In this document: positions 4,957-5,487 of the stretch, piece by piece
Layout of the letters: each line of letters begins with the position of its first letter
How positions within the stretch are numbered: the stretch's first letter is position 1
Assembly (NCBI GenBank): GCA_002725445.1
Contig: PBPD01000007.1
Span: 1 to 5,487 of the forward strand
Length of the DNA stretch: 5,487 nt
Origin: Rickettsiales bacterium
GTDB taxonomy: Bacteria > Pseudomonadota > Alphaproteobacteria > Rickettsiales > UBA3002
Direction of reading: 5' to 3'
Notes under the pieces: model-generated
Database searches by the model: none
Told to the model about the DNA's origin: nothing
The model's input: the letters and a program-made list of their open reading frames with translations, nothing else
Program-made: the position numbers and the translations under genes

Positions 4957-5487
4957 ATGCGAATTATTTTTTCACTGATATTTGTCATGATGCTGTCTTG
5001 GGGCGCGGCGGCGCAAATGCGCAGCGTACCTCAGAGCGAAGTGCAGTTGCAATTATCCTACGCGCCTGTGGTAAAGCAAACCGCGCCTGCGGTGGTGAAC
5101 ATTTACACCAAGCGTAAAGTGGTGGAACAACGCGGGCTTTCGCCTTTATTCTCTGATCCGTTCTTTCAGCAGTTTTTCGGCAACCGGCTGGGTGGCTCTA
5201 TGCAGCGTGAACGGGTGGTGAGCTCGCTTGGCTCAGGCGTGATTGTGAGTGATAGCGGCCATGTGGTGACGTCTTTTCACGTCATTAAAGGGGCTGAAGA
5301 TATCATAATCGGCCTGTCTGACCGGCGTGAGTTTAGCGCACAGGTGGTGCGTGTGGATGAACAGTCTGATCTGGCATTGCTGGAAATGGACACTGAGGGT
5401 GAAAAATTGCCCTATTTGCCGATTCATGACTCGGATTTGCTGGAAGTAGGCGATCTGGTGCTGGCCATCGGTAATCCGTTTGGTGTA
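4957..5487 (+). CDS. HtrA/Deg-family periplasmic serine protease (5' part; runs off the window end)
   Basis: The frame is open from ATG 4957 to the last base, giving 177 residues. Such proteases degrade or refold damaged envelope proteins in the periplasm. Residues 1-19 look like a Sec signal peptide: Arg2, a hydrophobic core, then AAA before Gln20, a likely signal peptidase I site. The protease fold follows: QTAPAVVNIY (41-50), a short loop with FSDPFFQQFFG (65-75), LGSGVIVS (91-98), catalytic His108 in VVTSFHVIKGA, catalytic Asp138 in SDLALL, and VGDLVLAIGNPFGV (164-177). The catalytic Ser and any PDZ domains lie beyond the window, so DegP, DegQ or DegS type cannot be decided; the short loop resembles DegQ/DegS more than DegP. 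No Shine-Dalgarno sequence precedes the ATG, but later ATGs (4987, 4990) would destroy the signal peptide. A Deg-type protease after rplQ is familiar in Alphaproteobacteria. Confidence 0.93.
   Translation, partial: MRIIFSLIFVMMLSWGAAAQMRSVPQSEVQLQLSYAPVVKQTAPAVVNIYTKRKVVEQRGLSPLFSDPFFQQFFGNRLGGSMQRERVVSSLGSGVIVSDSGHVVTSFHVIKGAEDIIIGLSDRREFSAQVVRVDEQSDLALLEMDTEGEKLPYLPIHDSDLLEVGDLVLAIGNPFGV

Noticed and set aside
4931..4978. Short frame starting at ATG 4931, 15 codons, before the protease gene
   Set aside because: It begins directly after the terminator T-run, is out of frame with the protease, and has no ribosome binding site. It overlaps the protease start without any attenuator-like repeat of codons.

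Overview
This window is ordinary core-genome DNA from a bacterium, most likely an alphaproteobacterium of moderate GC content. It holds the end of the spc (ribosomal protein) operon, a short alpha operon, and the beginning of a periplasmic serine-protease gene. All genes lie on the + strand: rplO (3' end only), secY, adk, rpsM, rpsK, rpoA, rplQ, then an HtrA/Deg-family protease cut by the window end. The alphaproteobacterial assignment rests on three things. adk lies directly between secY and rpsM. There is no rpsD between rpsK and rpoA, unlike Escherichia coli, and no infA or rpmJ after adk. RpoA is long (341 residues) with a C-terminal tail running through WPPENIEELARR. The lineage within the class cannot be settled from this window.

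Layout. Positions 1-348 encode the C-terminal 115 residues of ribosomal protein L15. A 123-base gap (349-471) has no convincing promoter or terminator and ends in a good ribosome binding site for secY (472-1827). The secY stop and adk start share one base (1827), so translocon channel and adenylate kinase are probably translationally coupled. After adk (1827-2486) a 127-base gap carries the clearest regulatory site of the window: a TTGACA-16-TATAGT promoter (2520-2547), with an AT-rich dyad just upstream and a GC-rich discriminator just downstream. From it rpsM, rpsK, rpoA and rplQ are tightly packed (gaps of 12 to 32 bases), each with its own Shine-Dalgarno sequence. A strong intrinsic terminator (4894-4930) closes the operon.

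Downstream, a protease with a Sec-type signal peptide starts at 4957. It has no Shine-Dalgarno sequence but has a TATAAC box placed so that transcription could begin at the start codon itself, suggesting a leaderless mRNA. Its catalytic His and Asp are visible; the Ser and any PDZ domains lie beyond the window.

How the genes fit together: L15, S13, S11 and L17 are ribosome parts, RpoA is the assembly platform of RNA polymerase, SecY is the membrane channel through which the protease would be exported, and Adk balances adenine nucleotides. I found no mobile element, CRISPR array, tRNA or rRNA, and no sign of a novel system. The points worth a second look are regulatory: the rpsM promoter architecture and the possible leaderless protease transcript.
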